Positions 11,052 to 25,400 of a DNA stretch of 64,000 nt are shown here, piece by piece. A program made the position numbers and the translations under genes. The stretch is from Laetiporus sulphureus 93-53. Lineage: Eukaryota > Basidiomycota > Agaricomycetes > Polyporales > Laetiporaceae. How positions within the stretch are numbered: position 1 is the stretch's first letter; every line of letters begins with the position of its first letter. The DNA lies in NCBI RefSeq assembly GCF_001632365.1, contig NW_024468536.1, positions 124,001-188,000 on the forward strand, given 5' to 3'. The notes beneath the pieces were generated by a model. That model saw only the letters and a list, made by a program, of their open reading frames with translations, had not been told where the DNA came from and made no database searches.

Positions 11052-11203
11052 GCGGCTACACACTAACCTGTCCACTCATTGAAGCTTCCACTGTGCTCAC
11101 ATTCCTTCCCCCTCTGACGGATGACAACACCGCCATCTACCCAGCGCCAACACTAGCACCAGCTCGTCCTCCAGCACCACCTGCTCCACAGCCCTCTACT
11201 CCC

Positions 11204-13573
11204 ATGTCTACATCCACAAAACAACCCTCCGGCTCAAACTGTCTCTTTGACATTCCATCCCTTGAGAATGAAGGCGGCAACTACCAGCAATGGAAGTTCC
11301 GTGTTGAGACGGTCCTACGCATCAGGAAGCTCTGGTACATTACTCAGGGCCAGGAAACCCGACCTGCAGATTACGAACCTGACAAGCAGGCCGAATGGGA
11401 TGACAAGGATCAAGATGCAAAGGCGCAGATCACGCTCACGCTCAAAGATACGCCTCTGAGCGGCATCATGTACGAGAAGACGGCGAAGTCTGTATGGGAC
11501 AAACTCGCCGCGCAGTATGAGGGGAAGGGGAAACAGACGATAGCGTACCTCATCGGTGAGCTATTCCGTGGTACCCTCTCTGACGAGACCGGTATGGAGG
11601 TACAGCTTGATGGCATGGTCCAAAAGGCCAACATTCTGGCCACCCTTGGACAGCCACTCGAAGACTCGCTGATCGCGGCCGCCATGGTCACATCACTCCC
11701 TCCATTGTATTCAGTACTTCGCACCATCCTCATGTCGACGAGCGACAAGCTCACCACGGAGACGGTCACAAACCAGGTCCTTACTGAAGAGCGCGAACGC
11801 CTCAAGGAGGGATCGCAGCACGCGCTTGCCGCCAAGCTGTCAGGTATGCCACCAACATCGAAATCGAATGGGAAGCAGCCGAAATCCGGCAAGAAGTGTG
11901 GCTATTGCCACAAGCTGAACCACACGGAGGAGGAGTGCCGAATGAAGAAGAGAGACGAGGAGAAGCAGGAGGAGGAAGAGGGTAGCGACGACAGTGAAGA
12001 CCTTACAGCGAAGGTCGCGTCCACCCGGGGTACCACAGCGTCCCCCGTCCTCCGACTGTTCATCACCCACGCGCTCACGCAGCGCAGCCTATCCGCCGAC
12101 CATTGGATTCTCGACTCAGGTGCAACGGCATCCATGAGCTCACGCCGCGACTGGTTCTTTCAATTCACGAACCTTACCTCACCGAAGCGCGTTTGGCTCG
12201 GAGATGGACAGTGCATTCACGCAGAAGGTATCGGGCAAATCTACATCGATTTAGCCATCGAAGACGGACGTACAAGCCCGACGCTGCTACAGGATGTATA
12301 CTACGTACCGCAGCTCCAAGGCAACCTCCTCTCCACCTCGCGACTCACCGAACGAGGTCAGACCCTCACGTTCCACGGCGACGCCTGCAAAATCACTTGC
12401 AACGGCGAGACGACGGGCCTAGCGCACAAGACAGACGGTCTCTACATCCTCGAGTCAATCCCACACGCTCCCATGCGAGCGTTCGTAGCGCACGCGGACT
12501 CCTCCACGGATCCCGACGAGTCTCCACTCGAAGCGCTGGCGGCGAAGACGACGACGCACAAGGCGAACGTCGTAAAGTGGCACCACAAGACCTGCCACAT
12601 GGGTACCGAACTCACCCTACAAATGGTCTATCAAGGCGCGGTCAGTAACACGAACACCGTGAGCAATGCGACTCACGACGTGAAGACCGGTAAGCCCATC
12701 CAGACGGGCATCAAGCCCTCGGCCACACACATCCGCACGCACGGGTGTATGGCCCATGACGCCAGACTCGACCTCAAGTCGGTCAAGCGCGTCACCCTCG
12801 GGTATGCTCAAAACGCGAAGGCACACGCTGCCTCTCACCGAACGAGTGGGCGCACACACGACGCGCAAAACGCCGCCTCCGACGAGGGCATCCGTACGCG
12901 GCAGACACGCACGGTGATCGACCCTGAACTTCAACACGAAGTGCAGGGCAAACCGCCGAGCTCACCTGCCGGCACTCCTCACAGCCCTCGCGAACGACGA
13001 GCGGCTCGTATCGCGATCGTAGCCGCCGAACACGACCCAACGCCGCCACCACTCGACGCACCCAGTAGCACGTCCACCGGCGATAGTGACAATGACAACA
13101 GCAATGACAAAGACGACGAGGGCAACACAGTACCCTCGCCCAGCCATCACGCCGCGTTGCCAAGCCAGACCGCGTCAAACCGCTCGCCTCCTTCTCCGCC
13201 TCAGCGCGAAATCGAGAAGGAGCACTTACCTGCCATCTCAAAGGCCACAGCATCTCTCTCACACACTCGGACTCAACGCGCAGCCACTCCCGCTCCCGCT
13301 CCAAAGGCTTCAAAGAGCCATGTCCGTCAATCCACATGCGCGCCCAGCGCTGATTCGCGACGACGATCCGTGGTCCTCTGTCAGCGCATACAAGCCCAAG
13401 ACATTTCCAGGAGGCCTTGGAGCCAAGACGAAGCGGGCAGTAGAGACTCCAGAAGTCCAGAAGAGAGCCAGAAGCAAAGAAGAACAGTCAGAGAGAGGAG
13501 GGAAGAACGCGCATCAAGTGGGCGCAGTCGAACGCGACAAGGCTCGCGCGGGCGCTACGGGTCACTCAGTTGA
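11204..13573 (+). CDS. Copia Gag-protease polyprotein, truncated; lacks integrase core, RT and RNase H
   Basis: The frame is open from 11000, inside the LTR; the ATG at 11204 is the most plausible start because a conserved Gag-type beginning follows (FDIPSLENEGGNYQQWKFRV). Domain order: UBN2-like Gag with EKTAKSVWDKLAAQYEGKG; zinc knuckle C-x2-C-x4-H-x4-C (CGYCHKLNHTEEEC); retropepsin active site WILDSGATASMS; Gag-pre-integrase HH motif (VKWHHKTCHMG). The sequence then jumps to the segment that normally follows the integrase core (IKPSATHIRTHGCMAHDARLDLKS, then LGY), so the D,D-35-E region is deleted. The rest is Pro/Ser/Arg-rich linker with no RT motif. It ends near 13573. An overlapping frame at 13086-13883 may be a decayed continuation. 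Confidence 0.85.
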   Translation: MSTSTKQPSGSNCLFDIPSLENEGGNYQQWKFRVETVLRIRKLWYITQGQETRPADYEPDKQAEWDDKDQDAKAQITLTLKDTPLSGIMYEKTAKSVWDKLAAQYEGKGKQTIAYLIGELFRGTLSDETGMEVQLDGMVQKANILATLGQPLEDSLIAAAMVTSLPPLYSVLRTILMSTSDKLTTETVTNQVLTEERERLKEGSQHALAAKLSGMPPTSKSNGKQPKSGKKCGYCHKLNHTEEECRMKKRDEEKQEEEEGSDDSEDLTAKVASTRGTTASPVLRLFITHALTQRSLSADHWILDSGATASMSSRRDWFFQFTNLTSPKRVWLGDGQCIHAEGIGQIYIDLAIEDGRTSPTLLQDVYYVPQLQGNLLSTSRLTERGQTLTFHGDACKITCNGETTGLAHKTDGLYILESIPHAPMRAFVAHADSSTDPDESPLEALAAKTTTHKANVVKWHHKTCHMGTELTLQMVYQGAVSNTNTVSNATHDVKTGKPIQTGIKPSATHIRTHGCMAHDARLDLKSVKRVTLGYAQNAKAHAASHRTSGRTHDAQNAASDEGIRTRQTRTVIDPELQHEVQGKPPSSPAGTPHSPRERRAARIAIVAAEHDPTPPPLDAPSSTSTGDSDNDNSNDKDDEGNTVPSPSHHAALPSQTASNRSPPSPPQREIEKEHLPAISKATASLSHTRTQRAATPAPAPKASKSHVRQSTCAPSADSRRRSVVLCQRIQAQDISRRPWSQDEAGSRDSRSPEESQKQRRTVRERREERASSGRSRTRQGSRGRYGSLS

Positions 13574-13921
13574 CGACGAACCTCGGAGAATCAACGTCAG
13601 ATGCGGATCAACGGAAATCAGCGACAACGGAAGAACTTACCCCGTTCGTCAAGGCCACACTCAACGACGAGTACGACCGTCCACGCACCGCAATCGGGCA
13701 CAATTCAGGCGAAGTCACACGGCGCAGACAGCGTACAGCAAGCAGCCCGAGTTCTCAAATCCGCCCAGACGGACTCAAGAAACCCTACGCCACAGGCACT
13801 TACCATTCAATCCGTGCAAGTCACAACATCTGCCGAAGACCCTCGGTCGCGCACAGCACAAGCAGCATGAAGGATTCAATTAGTGTTCTAAAAGTAGGTC
13901 CGCATTCCCACTGAGTGGGCG

Positions 13922-14117
13922 TGTTGGAAGTCATACGGACTTTATGTCCAGTGGGACACGGACTTAGACATTCCGCGCTTATTCGCTTATGTAATCACGT
14001 AGCCACAAGCGCGCTCAATCTTTTCCTGCTACCTCAGCACTCGCATTATACATCGAGGCTGAGTCACTCGCTTTCCTATGTGTCTACAGCCCTCGTAAAT
14101 TTTCACCTCGGACAATA
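13922..14117 (+). repeat. 3' LTR of the Copia-type element
   Basis: The 196-bp partner of the 5' LTR, with the same TGTTGG start and CAATA end, followed by the CCCCT duplication. Part of it probably supplies or disturbs the 3' untranslated region of the leftward permease gene, which ends just beyond it. Confidence 0.92.
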
Positions 14118-14122
14118 CCCCT
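14118..14122. repeat. Right target-site duplication CCCCT
   Basis: Matches 10839-10843 exactly. Confidence 0.85.
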
Positions 14123-14133
14123 CACCACCGTCT

Positions 14134-16673
14134 TCACACCAATTGCTGCTCAGAAACGACGACATCCTTTGCCTTCGACTTTTCCACCGAATCCATCGAG
14201 CCGCGGCGCGAGTTCGCTGCGGTCTTCTCTATCGTCGGGATAGGCCCGGTGAACCAGTGGATGCCACCGTACTTGGGCAGGTAATACCAGACGAGTGAGA
14301 GGATCATCACGCCGCCGAGCACGACCTGCAGCCAGACACCGAGATCAATTATATGTAAACGAGAACCTGGAAAAGACGCTCACGATTGTGTAGTTCATCT
14401 CTTGAGTGTTCGTCTGCGGCGTCGTTGGAAACAGGAAGACGACAGACATGAAGCCCATCCACGCGAGCCCCATGAACGCCACCGGGCCGCTGAACCAGCC
14501 CAGGTTGAACGGCCCCGGCTGGAAGTCATTGTCTCCAAGGAAGCGAGCCGCAATGGGGATAGAGTAAGCTGAGTGACACGGTCGTCCTTCATTAATCACC
14601 TCCACGCATTAAAGATGCAGAGCACGTACCGATGTAAAGCGCGACGACGGACAGCGAGAACACCGCGCCGATCGCCTGCTCGCCCGCAAATGCCAGCAGG
14701 CCAAGGAGGAGTGCGCACCCGCACGTGAACCACACCGTGTTCACCGGCGTGCGCGTGAACCTGTTCATGCGATACAACCAGTTCGAGAACGGCAGCGCGC
14801 CATCGCGTGCGAATGCGAAGCTCTGGCGCGACGCAGCCAGCACCTACATGTGTTAAACCACAGTAAGAATGGAGAGTCCGAGTAGGAGGAGGGGAGGGAA
14901 GGCAGACCATGCTAGAGCCCATCATGTACTGCACGAGAACGACGAACGACCAGAGCGCGAGCGTGCCCTTCTGCCCGAAGCTATTGAAGAAGATCTGCGC
15001 CATCGGCTGCCCGACAGGGCTGTTCACGATCGCATCGAGATTAGTGCCCATGCAGAATGCCAATGCGACGTTGATTGCTAGGCACAGACACGTGAGCGGC
15101 AGTGTCCTCGTGTGTTATGTGAAACGAGATGCGACTCACCCCATCCCAGCACGCCAGCGATGGCGATGGCCAGGACGATGGCCCATGGCACTGCGGTGGC
15201 GGCGTTCGATGCCTCCTCGCTGATGTGCACGCTGGAGTCGAAAGAGCCTAGCCAGTAAGGTGGGCTTGTTAGTTGAGTCGAGGAAGCACCAGTATGAAAT
15301 GTGACGTACAAATCGTCCACAGCGGAGCGAGAAAGCTGAGGATGAATGCGAAGCCGCTTGGCCATCCATTGACTATGAGCACTCATGTGAGTCATTGCAC
15401 GATGAATATGGCTGGGGCGGGCACTACGCACAGTTGGAGAAGTCGCCGAAGGCAAAGCTAGCGCTGTTCATGTACTCCTTGGGTGTCGCCGCCGGAAGGG
15501 CGATGATCACAGCCAGACAGAGCCTGAGAGGTCCCATTCATCAGAACACAACCGCAGCGACCAACAAACGGTCTACGCACAAGACATTCAGCACGACATA
15601 GACCGTCTGCAGCCGCGCCAGGATCTTCGTGCCGAAGCAACAGATGAGAGCATGCGTCAACAGGATCAACGCGTACACGCCGCTGTATATGCAAGCAATT
15701 CTCAGTGCCAGGAAGTATAGGTTTGACATAACTACGAACAATTTCTGGCCCTCTGTGGGAGAGAAGCTCTGATCCTCGGACCCGATGCTGGCGGCAGCCT
15801 TAGCAAAATCGAATATCAGTACGTCTTACATACAGTCGTCCGACCTGGCTGGACATACCATGATTTGCACTGCGCATCCCCAGTCGATAGAGGCGATGGA
15901 TGCAATGGAGCCAATCGTATTTGCATCTGCGTCACAGCATGTGAGCTTTCTTAACATCATAGCGATATTCAACTGAACATGGTACGCACATCCGACGATC
16001 CACGCGAGAAGATTACGCCACCTTGGAGACGAGAGGGAGTGCGCCCAGAAATACAGCTGGATGACGGCATCAGAAACGGCTATTCATGGCAGTGCACCGG
16101 GCGCTTCAAAGTGACGTACCCCACCGGAGGTTGGAGCCGCGGAGGCCAACTCGGCCATAGACATTCCCACTAAAAGAATGAAGAGGCTGGCTACGGCCCA
16201 CTGCGGTAGAATTAGTCATTAGTGTTCTAGAGGATGCTTGTGAGTACGTACCCCCCAGACCATGGCGGAGGGACCGCCGTTGGGGATGGAGGTCGATAAG
16301 ACAGAGCTGGAAATAATATAGATTAGCCCAATTGTGACATCGACGAACGTGAGAGCATGCGCACGCAATGGATGGCAGCAGTCCAATGATACTGAATGCA
16401 ATGCCGAACGTCTGTCACAATAACGATTGAGTAAAGGTGCCTGCAGATCCTGATGGAAACCAGGGCCGTGGAATCAACTCTTCGCTGATATCGAGAAGCA
16501 GCGAAGGCCACCGCACTCGCCCAACCTGTCATGAAGAAACACACCTCCAAAGCGCTGAACTCTCTCCGGAACTCTTGCTTGTATCCCAGGCTCGCAAGGA
16601 GGTCCTCGTCAGCGATCGCAATGTCCACGCGCCGCCGGTCGCCGAGGGTCGTTTGCACTCCAGTATCCGCCAT
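14134..16673 (-). CDS. APC-family amino acid/GABA-type permease (plasma or vacuolar membrane)
   Basis: Multi-exon minus-strand gene encoding a polytopic membrane protein with about twelve hydrophobic segments. Recognisable stretches in order: LASLGYKQEFRREFSALEV; SIPNGGPSAMVWG; MSMAELASAAPTSGGLYFW, which is the APC signature region; GYANTIGSIASIAS; ALICCFGTKILARLQ; SVHISEEASNAATAVPWAI; SMVLAASRQSFAFARDGALPFSNWL; RTPVNTVWF; and a charged tail ending VVSEQQLV. These fit the fungal UGA4/HNM1-like subgroup, which imports GABA, choline or amino acids with protons. Substrate cannot be read from sequence. The start at 16673 (MADTGVQTT) is preferred; an in-frame ATG at 16730 would add 19 residues. 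The stop at 14134 lies 11 bp from a retrotransposon duplication, so transcription termination may use LTR sequence. Confidence 0.87.
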
Positions 16674-18800
16674 CGTCAAGGTCGTCAGAGTCTTCTGCAC
16701 AGAGCTTGACAGTTTTCGGGAGAGACGCACGAGACCAAATCAGACTCGGAGGCGGGGGCAGAGAATCCCCCGCGTGTTCCACCGCTTCTTATCTGCGAGG
16801 CACCACCGCGCGCTTCTTAAATTCAATCTTGGACGGTGGTAACGCCTGTCTCGCTTAGATAGCGGTACCGGATGGAGCGTTTTGTATTGCAAACTCTCCA
16901 CTGGGTGCGCTCGCGTAGATAAGTACGCGACGCATCGGGTAGACCGATGGCAATGAGAGACACAAGGAGCGTATCTCCCAAGGTACGCGCTCCCGTTATG
17001 AAATTGTCGAATTGTTTTCGAGGACAGCCTGTGCTGCATCACCTGGTCATGGCGCCTTTTTTCTGCTGTCCGTCACGAAGGGAGGATGGGAATCTGCAAG
17101 CTCAGCCACATGGTAGCGGGAGAGCAATTGAATGGTGTGAGGCATTCAGCGCCTGCGGTGGCGACCAATAGAATAGAACCGATCCAAAGTGATCGCGTGA
17201 AGATCTGAAACGCGATCTCGCTTACCTCACCGTCGGTACTACCATATTTGGATGTATCAACCGATGTGGCCACACAACCTTGGCAGGGGAAATCCGCTGC
17301 GATTGGTTACCTTCAGCCACAGACTCTGACCGCCGCACTTGTTAATGTACTGAGATATTCTCATTAATGTTCGCGAGATGGTCGACCTCCTGATTGCATT
17401 ACTCTTTCACACCTGCGCTGCTCACTATCAATGCATATCAAGCAAACGCAACCGAGTAGACTCGAGTGACCGGGATTCCCAGCCTGATTCGTGTATAAAA
17501 GTTTCTCAACAGCGGCTCACAGTGAATATGCCCACTGGTTGGCGGAACGGCGAAGGACTGACAAGAAAAATCGAATATGCAATGCGCTACAGAGCCAGCA
17601 CGATAGGGAACTCTTATCGTGAGCTGCCTCTGCGACGCGACTTGGCTCAGAAGGCATCGTCGGGGAGCCGTAAGAAACCTAGTACCGCTGCTGCCGCTTA
17701 CTCCTCAGAGCTTGCTATGTAATGCTTGCTCGTGACCACAAATGATCCGGCTCTACCGGTATACGAAGTCGACACGAAACACGAGGAATGCTGCGTTCGA
17801 GATCGCCCTCTTCTTGATTTCTTTGCGCGTGGCCCAGGCTGGTCCAAGACGGGATGTTCCCAAACGACTGAAGTTCGGAGAGTGTAATGGAAGTATTGCC
17901 CTCTGACTCTTATGATATCAGACGGCCACATCTCTCCTACACCTCATTGTTCTATCCGCAGGACTTCTTTTCGCCTCTTCTTTCGATGGGCAATGATCCT
18001 GCACATTGGACTTTTTTCAGCACAAACTTGGCGGAAACACGGCAAGGCATCAAAACAGACTGATGAAGACGCGGGATAGGATAGCGTTTGTGAATCCGAT
18101 CGTCAGTGACCCATGCGAGGGGCAGGACCTCCTGCGTATATCCGTAATCAGCTCTCGAGGAAAAAGCATGCGCATGCACCAGGAATGGAAGACGGCCAGA
18201 GCGAACATGAAGTGACACGCACCGTCACATAGATTGGGATAGGTTGCATTAGCCCGTCAGTTCGCCCACTGCTACCCTCACACCAATCTCCATCTTGACC
18301 ACATTGACGACAGAACAGCTGGTGACAACGCTGCTGTGTTGAGTGAAGCAGAATCTCACATTCACTAAACCAGTTTCGGGCACATCATCCGCCGTCGAAA
18401 AGGATGGATGCCTTGACCATTCAGCCAGAAAAGACGCAGTGGCCACAGGCCAGGGCAGTGACACGTAGACCAAAACACAATTACATGACTAGGCGATGTA
18501 GTCGGGCGACATTGCTCTCGAATGCTGTGTTTATAGGCCTTCGACAAGTCACTTTGAGACGTGGCATCAGAGTGCGCTGACGAACGAGGTGTTTGACCTG
18601 CCTGGCACGCGTCGAGGACCCCAAACACTTCTCGCAGCGAGCATCGGGCGCTCTCCATGCCTTCCTGGGCGACTGAAACCAGAATGTGACCATTTTACTA
18701 CAAATGTGCTAAGCGTGGGTAAGTGTTATGTAAGCCCTCAAATTTTATACCCGTGAGGCATTGACACCAGTGCTCCGGGGTCTGGCCTCCACGAAAGTGT

Positions 18801-18808
18801 TGACGTGG
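18801..18808 (+). promoter_or_regulatory. UPRE-like element TGACGTGG upstream of BiP
   Basis: TGACGTGG matches the core of the unfolded-protein-response element bound by XBP1/Hac1-type bZIP factors. It lies 67-74 bp upstream of the BiP start codon and about 12 bp before a TATA-like box. BiP is the classical target of this response, which makes a functional site plausible. Confidence 0.55.
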
Positions 18809-18819
18809 CGAGAGCAAGA

Positions 18820-18826
18820 TATAAGA
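18820..18826 (+). promoter_or_regulatory. TATA-like box of the BiP gene
   Basis: TATAAGA sits about 50 bp upstream of the BiP ATG and just after the UPRE-like site. The spacing is plausible for a strongly induced gene with a short leader. Confidence 0.5.
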
Positions 18827-18874
18827 GTTGCGTCGAGCGCTTGCGTGCGAGCAACAGCACTTCACCCTTCCACC

Positions 18875-21470
<2,596 letters not shown>

Positions 21471-22478
21471 TGAACGTTTGTATTGTTTTATATGTTGGGA
21501 AGGCAAAATAAGCTATTATTATAGGCCCAGTTTGACGAATAGACTCGGTTCATGACGTACAATGCATTGCGATGGCCAGGAGGTCGCCCAGGAGGTCGTC
21601 CAGGACTTCTGCAGCACCGGTTGTAGCGATCGCTGGGGCTGGCTGAGCCGAGATACCAATATATGTGGAAGACACAGGAGATTCCTCGTCCTGTAACTCA
21701 TCCTTTCGTTTATGAATCTGGTTTAGTATCCTTGAATTCTCCTTTATATTCAGATTTTGGGAAACTAGAGTACATGTCCAAGACGGGAAAGAGAGCCGAG
21801 ATGATACAGGCGTGATCGTGCTGAACCGCCGTTTGAGCGGCAACTGCATCGGAGGATAGGTCACTCACCGGGCTCGTTGCTCTACTGCAGCCTCAACACA
21901 AAGCTGGGTGCTTGGTAATTACTATCGACGATGCATGTAACCGTATACGAAGCATCCCACTGGGTTAGTACAGCATGCAAGACATATAGCTTCAAGCACC
22001 ACGGCATTATAACCGGGAGTATCGGTGTCTTCCAAACTTCTTGTAGTTGAGTCAAAGTTCATGTAGTTCCATTCGATGGGACTCTGTCCGACACGCTTCA
22101 GTCTGCCGCGCTCTCAGATGAAAATGCAAATAAAGGATTTTCTGCACTCGCCTATCATGTATATACCACACTGATCCTGGATCCATTATTTCTACTTCCC
22201 AGACACGAAATCACAACTGTGGCATGTCTGTCTCTAATACTCAGTCAGTGACGAGTGCCAGCAGGAGGACTCATCACTGTCGAGGAAGTAGTTGTAAGAC
22301 AGTTCAGAGGCTGGCCGGCCGTGTACTGTCCGTAGACGATCGTGAGTAGGCACACCGGCCACACATTACTGCCACAAGGTCGGGCGCCTACGCGTGAAGG
22401 CAAGGTTTTGTGGCGTCGAGTTGAACGTTGAACGCGTTCTGCCACTACGACCTGCCACGGCTCGCGACTGGTCCAACC
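21471..22478. other. Intergenic region
   Basis: About 1 kb between BiP and the nucleoporin. A minus-strand frame at 21550-21864 (ending GDLLAIAMHCTS) has no recognisable domain and no clear upstream exon. Nothing else is seen. Confidence 0.45.
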
Positions 22479-25400
22479 ATGTCTTCCCTATCGCATCTAC
22501 GCGCGACCATCCGCTCCATCCTCAGCCCACATGGTCCTCAGCATGGGGAGCAAGAGTTCTTCGAGGAGCTGATGGCTCATCAGCAGGACCTGTTGAGAAT
22601 GTACGACGTTGGTCCGCGAAGCCAACAAGAACAGCACGAGCTCGAAACAGGTACGCGCATTACATGACTAGTGACTCCGAAAGATCTTTGCTCAACAGTG
22701 ACTATTGTCTCAAACAGGCGGCGGCAGACCGCTGTCAGTGAATGCTAACTTTGTGCGACAGGCTCTCTTCATCTCACAACAACTGGATTGCTCCGAGCGC
22801 TTTGTCTCTGGTCTGCTCCAAGGTGTGATAGCAGAGAATCCCAATCTCTCTGAAGAACACTGTATCGAAGCAGCCATCGTCGCGTTTCACCGACGGCGCC
22901 GCGATCTCGCCGACTGCATGCGCTACATCCTCGAAGCTGCCGAGTTAGGAACCAGCGGAGGTGCTGCCCACGATCTCTACACGAGAATCAACGTGTTCGT
23001 CTGTGAACACCTGCTTCCAAGCATTGACGCTGCGTCGATGCCGCCATTACCATCGAGGATATTCAATCAATTGCTCGCCTTGAGCAGCGAGCTTTCAAAT
23101 GTCCAGAAAGCAAGGCAAAACGCACGGAGCGATACAGTGGCACCGTCTGCTCAAGGTACGTGGCACGTGCGACGGCTCGAGCGAACGTGGTGAGATCTGA
23201 CTCCAGATATCTGCAGGCACGAGCGGGTCTTTGGGCGTAGATATCCTTACGCTACGATGCGACTCTCTGAAATATGAGCGGCGCACGCTCGCAACAGCAT
23301 TGTACCATCTAGGTCGCCTAGGCTATATCCCACCATCCGAACTCCACACGATTATCGAGTGGTTGATGTCGAATCCTCCACGCCCCATGACGCATTATGT
23401 TCTCGCTACCGTGCTTGCTGCATTCGACCTGCTCGATCCCGATACTTTTTTGGGACAAGTGCGACAGGAGCTCATCAACGACCAGCGATTCGTGGAATAC
23501 ATGTCGAAAAGGCTTGGTCCCGCCACCCAATGGAAGGATCCCGGGCTGAAGGCGACCATCCTGCTGAAGTGGACACTTTTCTTGACTGACTGGCGCCGTC
23601 GAGCACCAGAATTGGAGAATCAAGAAGGATTCCGTGCAGATGAGCTCGAGACTCAAATATGGAATGCCGTCCAGGGTGATTGCTTCACTTATCTTCTCCG
23701 CTTGGTCGCGCAAATGCAAAATAAACATTCGTCATACGCATCTACCTCCTTCGCGGCAAACATTCTCGCTCAACCGGAGCCAGATTCTCCAGTAGAACTA
23801 CCAGCAGGAGACTTTAAGCCGTTTCTCCTTGAAGCCTGCGAGGTTCTACTGCGTTCGCTCATCACCCAGGCGTCCTCAGAATTGCGCAAGATCAAGCAGC
23901 GACAAGAGGACCTGCTCCTTGCGGGCACGCGCGGGGACCGCTCGCGACTGTTTCGTTCGACTCATGGACACCCTGGATCGCGCCTCTCCGCAAGCCAGGG
24001 CCCCGAGCCTGAGCGGCCCAGCGCTCCACCACGCAATGACACAGCGGTCCTTTTCACCCTAATCGGTTTACTCTATTCATTACTACCTCCGGAAAGGGCC
24101 CTCCATTTCTGGGGTGCCGGCGGAGTCCTCGAGGGGAGGCGGACGACGTACAGCGAGATCGTAGAGTCAAACTCTGGCAAGCTACCAATGTTTCTCCAGT
24201 GGGCGGTCTGGTCGACCCAGGCACGTGACGTCGACATGCTAGCGGCACTGTATGATATGCTGGGGGGGCTTGCAAAGGGTCAGCAGTGCAGCGAACTTGC
24301 GTACAACTTCCTCGCACGCGGTGGAGGAGACGTCGTTCCCGGAAGTTCTCTGCCTTCGACTTCACACCTTGCTACTGCTCCTGCAGTGTCATGGAACTCC
24401 ATCTTTGGCATACTGGACTCTTGGTTTGTTGCCAGTGCTGGCACCGGTTCCTATCCCAACCAACCGGCTCAGTCAGGTGCAGGTGTATCGCAGCCTGGAC
24501 CGTATGGTACACAGTCGATACAGACACAACAGGCCCCACAGCCGACGCAGCAGCTCACATTCACTCAGAAGGACGTGCTACTTGCACAGGCCTTCCTTCG
24601 TCTACTGTCCACAGTGGCGAATTATTCCGTAATTGTCCGCACCACTATAGCTGGCCATGCACGATTCCGCGCGATCCAGACGCTTGTTTCGCTGATTCCA
24701 CTTGGCATCCCCTTGGAGCTGAAGGGATCCATTTTCGACACGTTGTCTTCATTCTGCCAACCTGGAGCTGGAGCAGCAGGCATAGAGATCTGCAGATCTG
24801 TTTGGCAGCTCATGGAAAGGTTAGAGGTCATCAACGTACGGGCCAGTAGCCACATCGGAGGTCCTCTCGCTGCGATGAAGGGCGTGGAAGTTGAGTTGGA
24901 GGAGGTTGAAGCGGTCTACAAGATGTACCCTTCAACAATCCCGTTCCTCAAGCTCCTAAGTACACTCATACACACTCCAAAGAGCATTCCATTGCAAAAA
25001 CGCTTTGCGGAAAGCGAGGATATCAACACAATCCCGGAATCACTGGGGCAACCTTACCGGCAGCCTGGAATCGGTCCCTTCTCGTCGTTCGTCATCGACG
25101 ATGTATTTTCCAAGATCAACGCTCGAGAATATCTGCGACCTACGGATCGATGGCGGATGAACGACCTTTGCTTGTGCTTCATTGAGCGCTGCCTAGCGAG
25201 TTATGATCTGGAGTCTCTATTAACGAAAGTGGACGAGCTCCAACCGAAGGGCGACGAAGTGGTGCAGCTGGCTATTCACCCAGGATATGATATAATGCAG
25301 CGCTTGCTCACACATTCATCCCTGCAAAGTAACATCCTGTCCTACCTACTCGAAGGGTTGGATGGATTCGACCGGGGCCTTGCCGAAGAAGAACCATTTT

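Larger units (their letters stand above)
10844..14117 (+). mobile_element. Ty1/Copia-type LTR retrotransposon, internally deleted (non-autonomous)
   Basis: A 3274-bp element bounded by 195/196-bp LTRs and a CCCCT target duplication. It has a half-tRNA primer site and one long gag-pro frame. A full Copia element is usually 4.5-5.5 kb. Here the integrase catalytic core, reverse transcriptase and RNase H are missing, so it would need a helper element to move. Nearly identical LTRs point to a fairly recent insertion. It lies between the MLKL-like gene and the permease gene, with its right end only 11 bp (excluding the duplication) from the permease stop codon. Confidence 0.9.
16674..18874. other. 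Intergenic region, divergent upstream regions of permease and BiP
   Basis: About 2.2 kb. Short open frames on both strands (for example 17073-17273 minus and 18365-18658 minus) show no domain. The right end holds the BiP promoter elements described separately. I see no other gene. Confidence 0.5.

Noticed and set aside
13086..13883. 265-codon plus frame in the retrotransposon as a separate gene
   Set aside because: It overlaps the gag-pro frame, has Arg/Gln/Pro low complexity only, and is best explained as a shadow or decayed continuation.
21550..21864. Minus-strand frame of 104 codons after BiP
   Set aside because: No domain, no convincing upstream exon, and it overlaps the BiP 3' region; not enough to call a gene.
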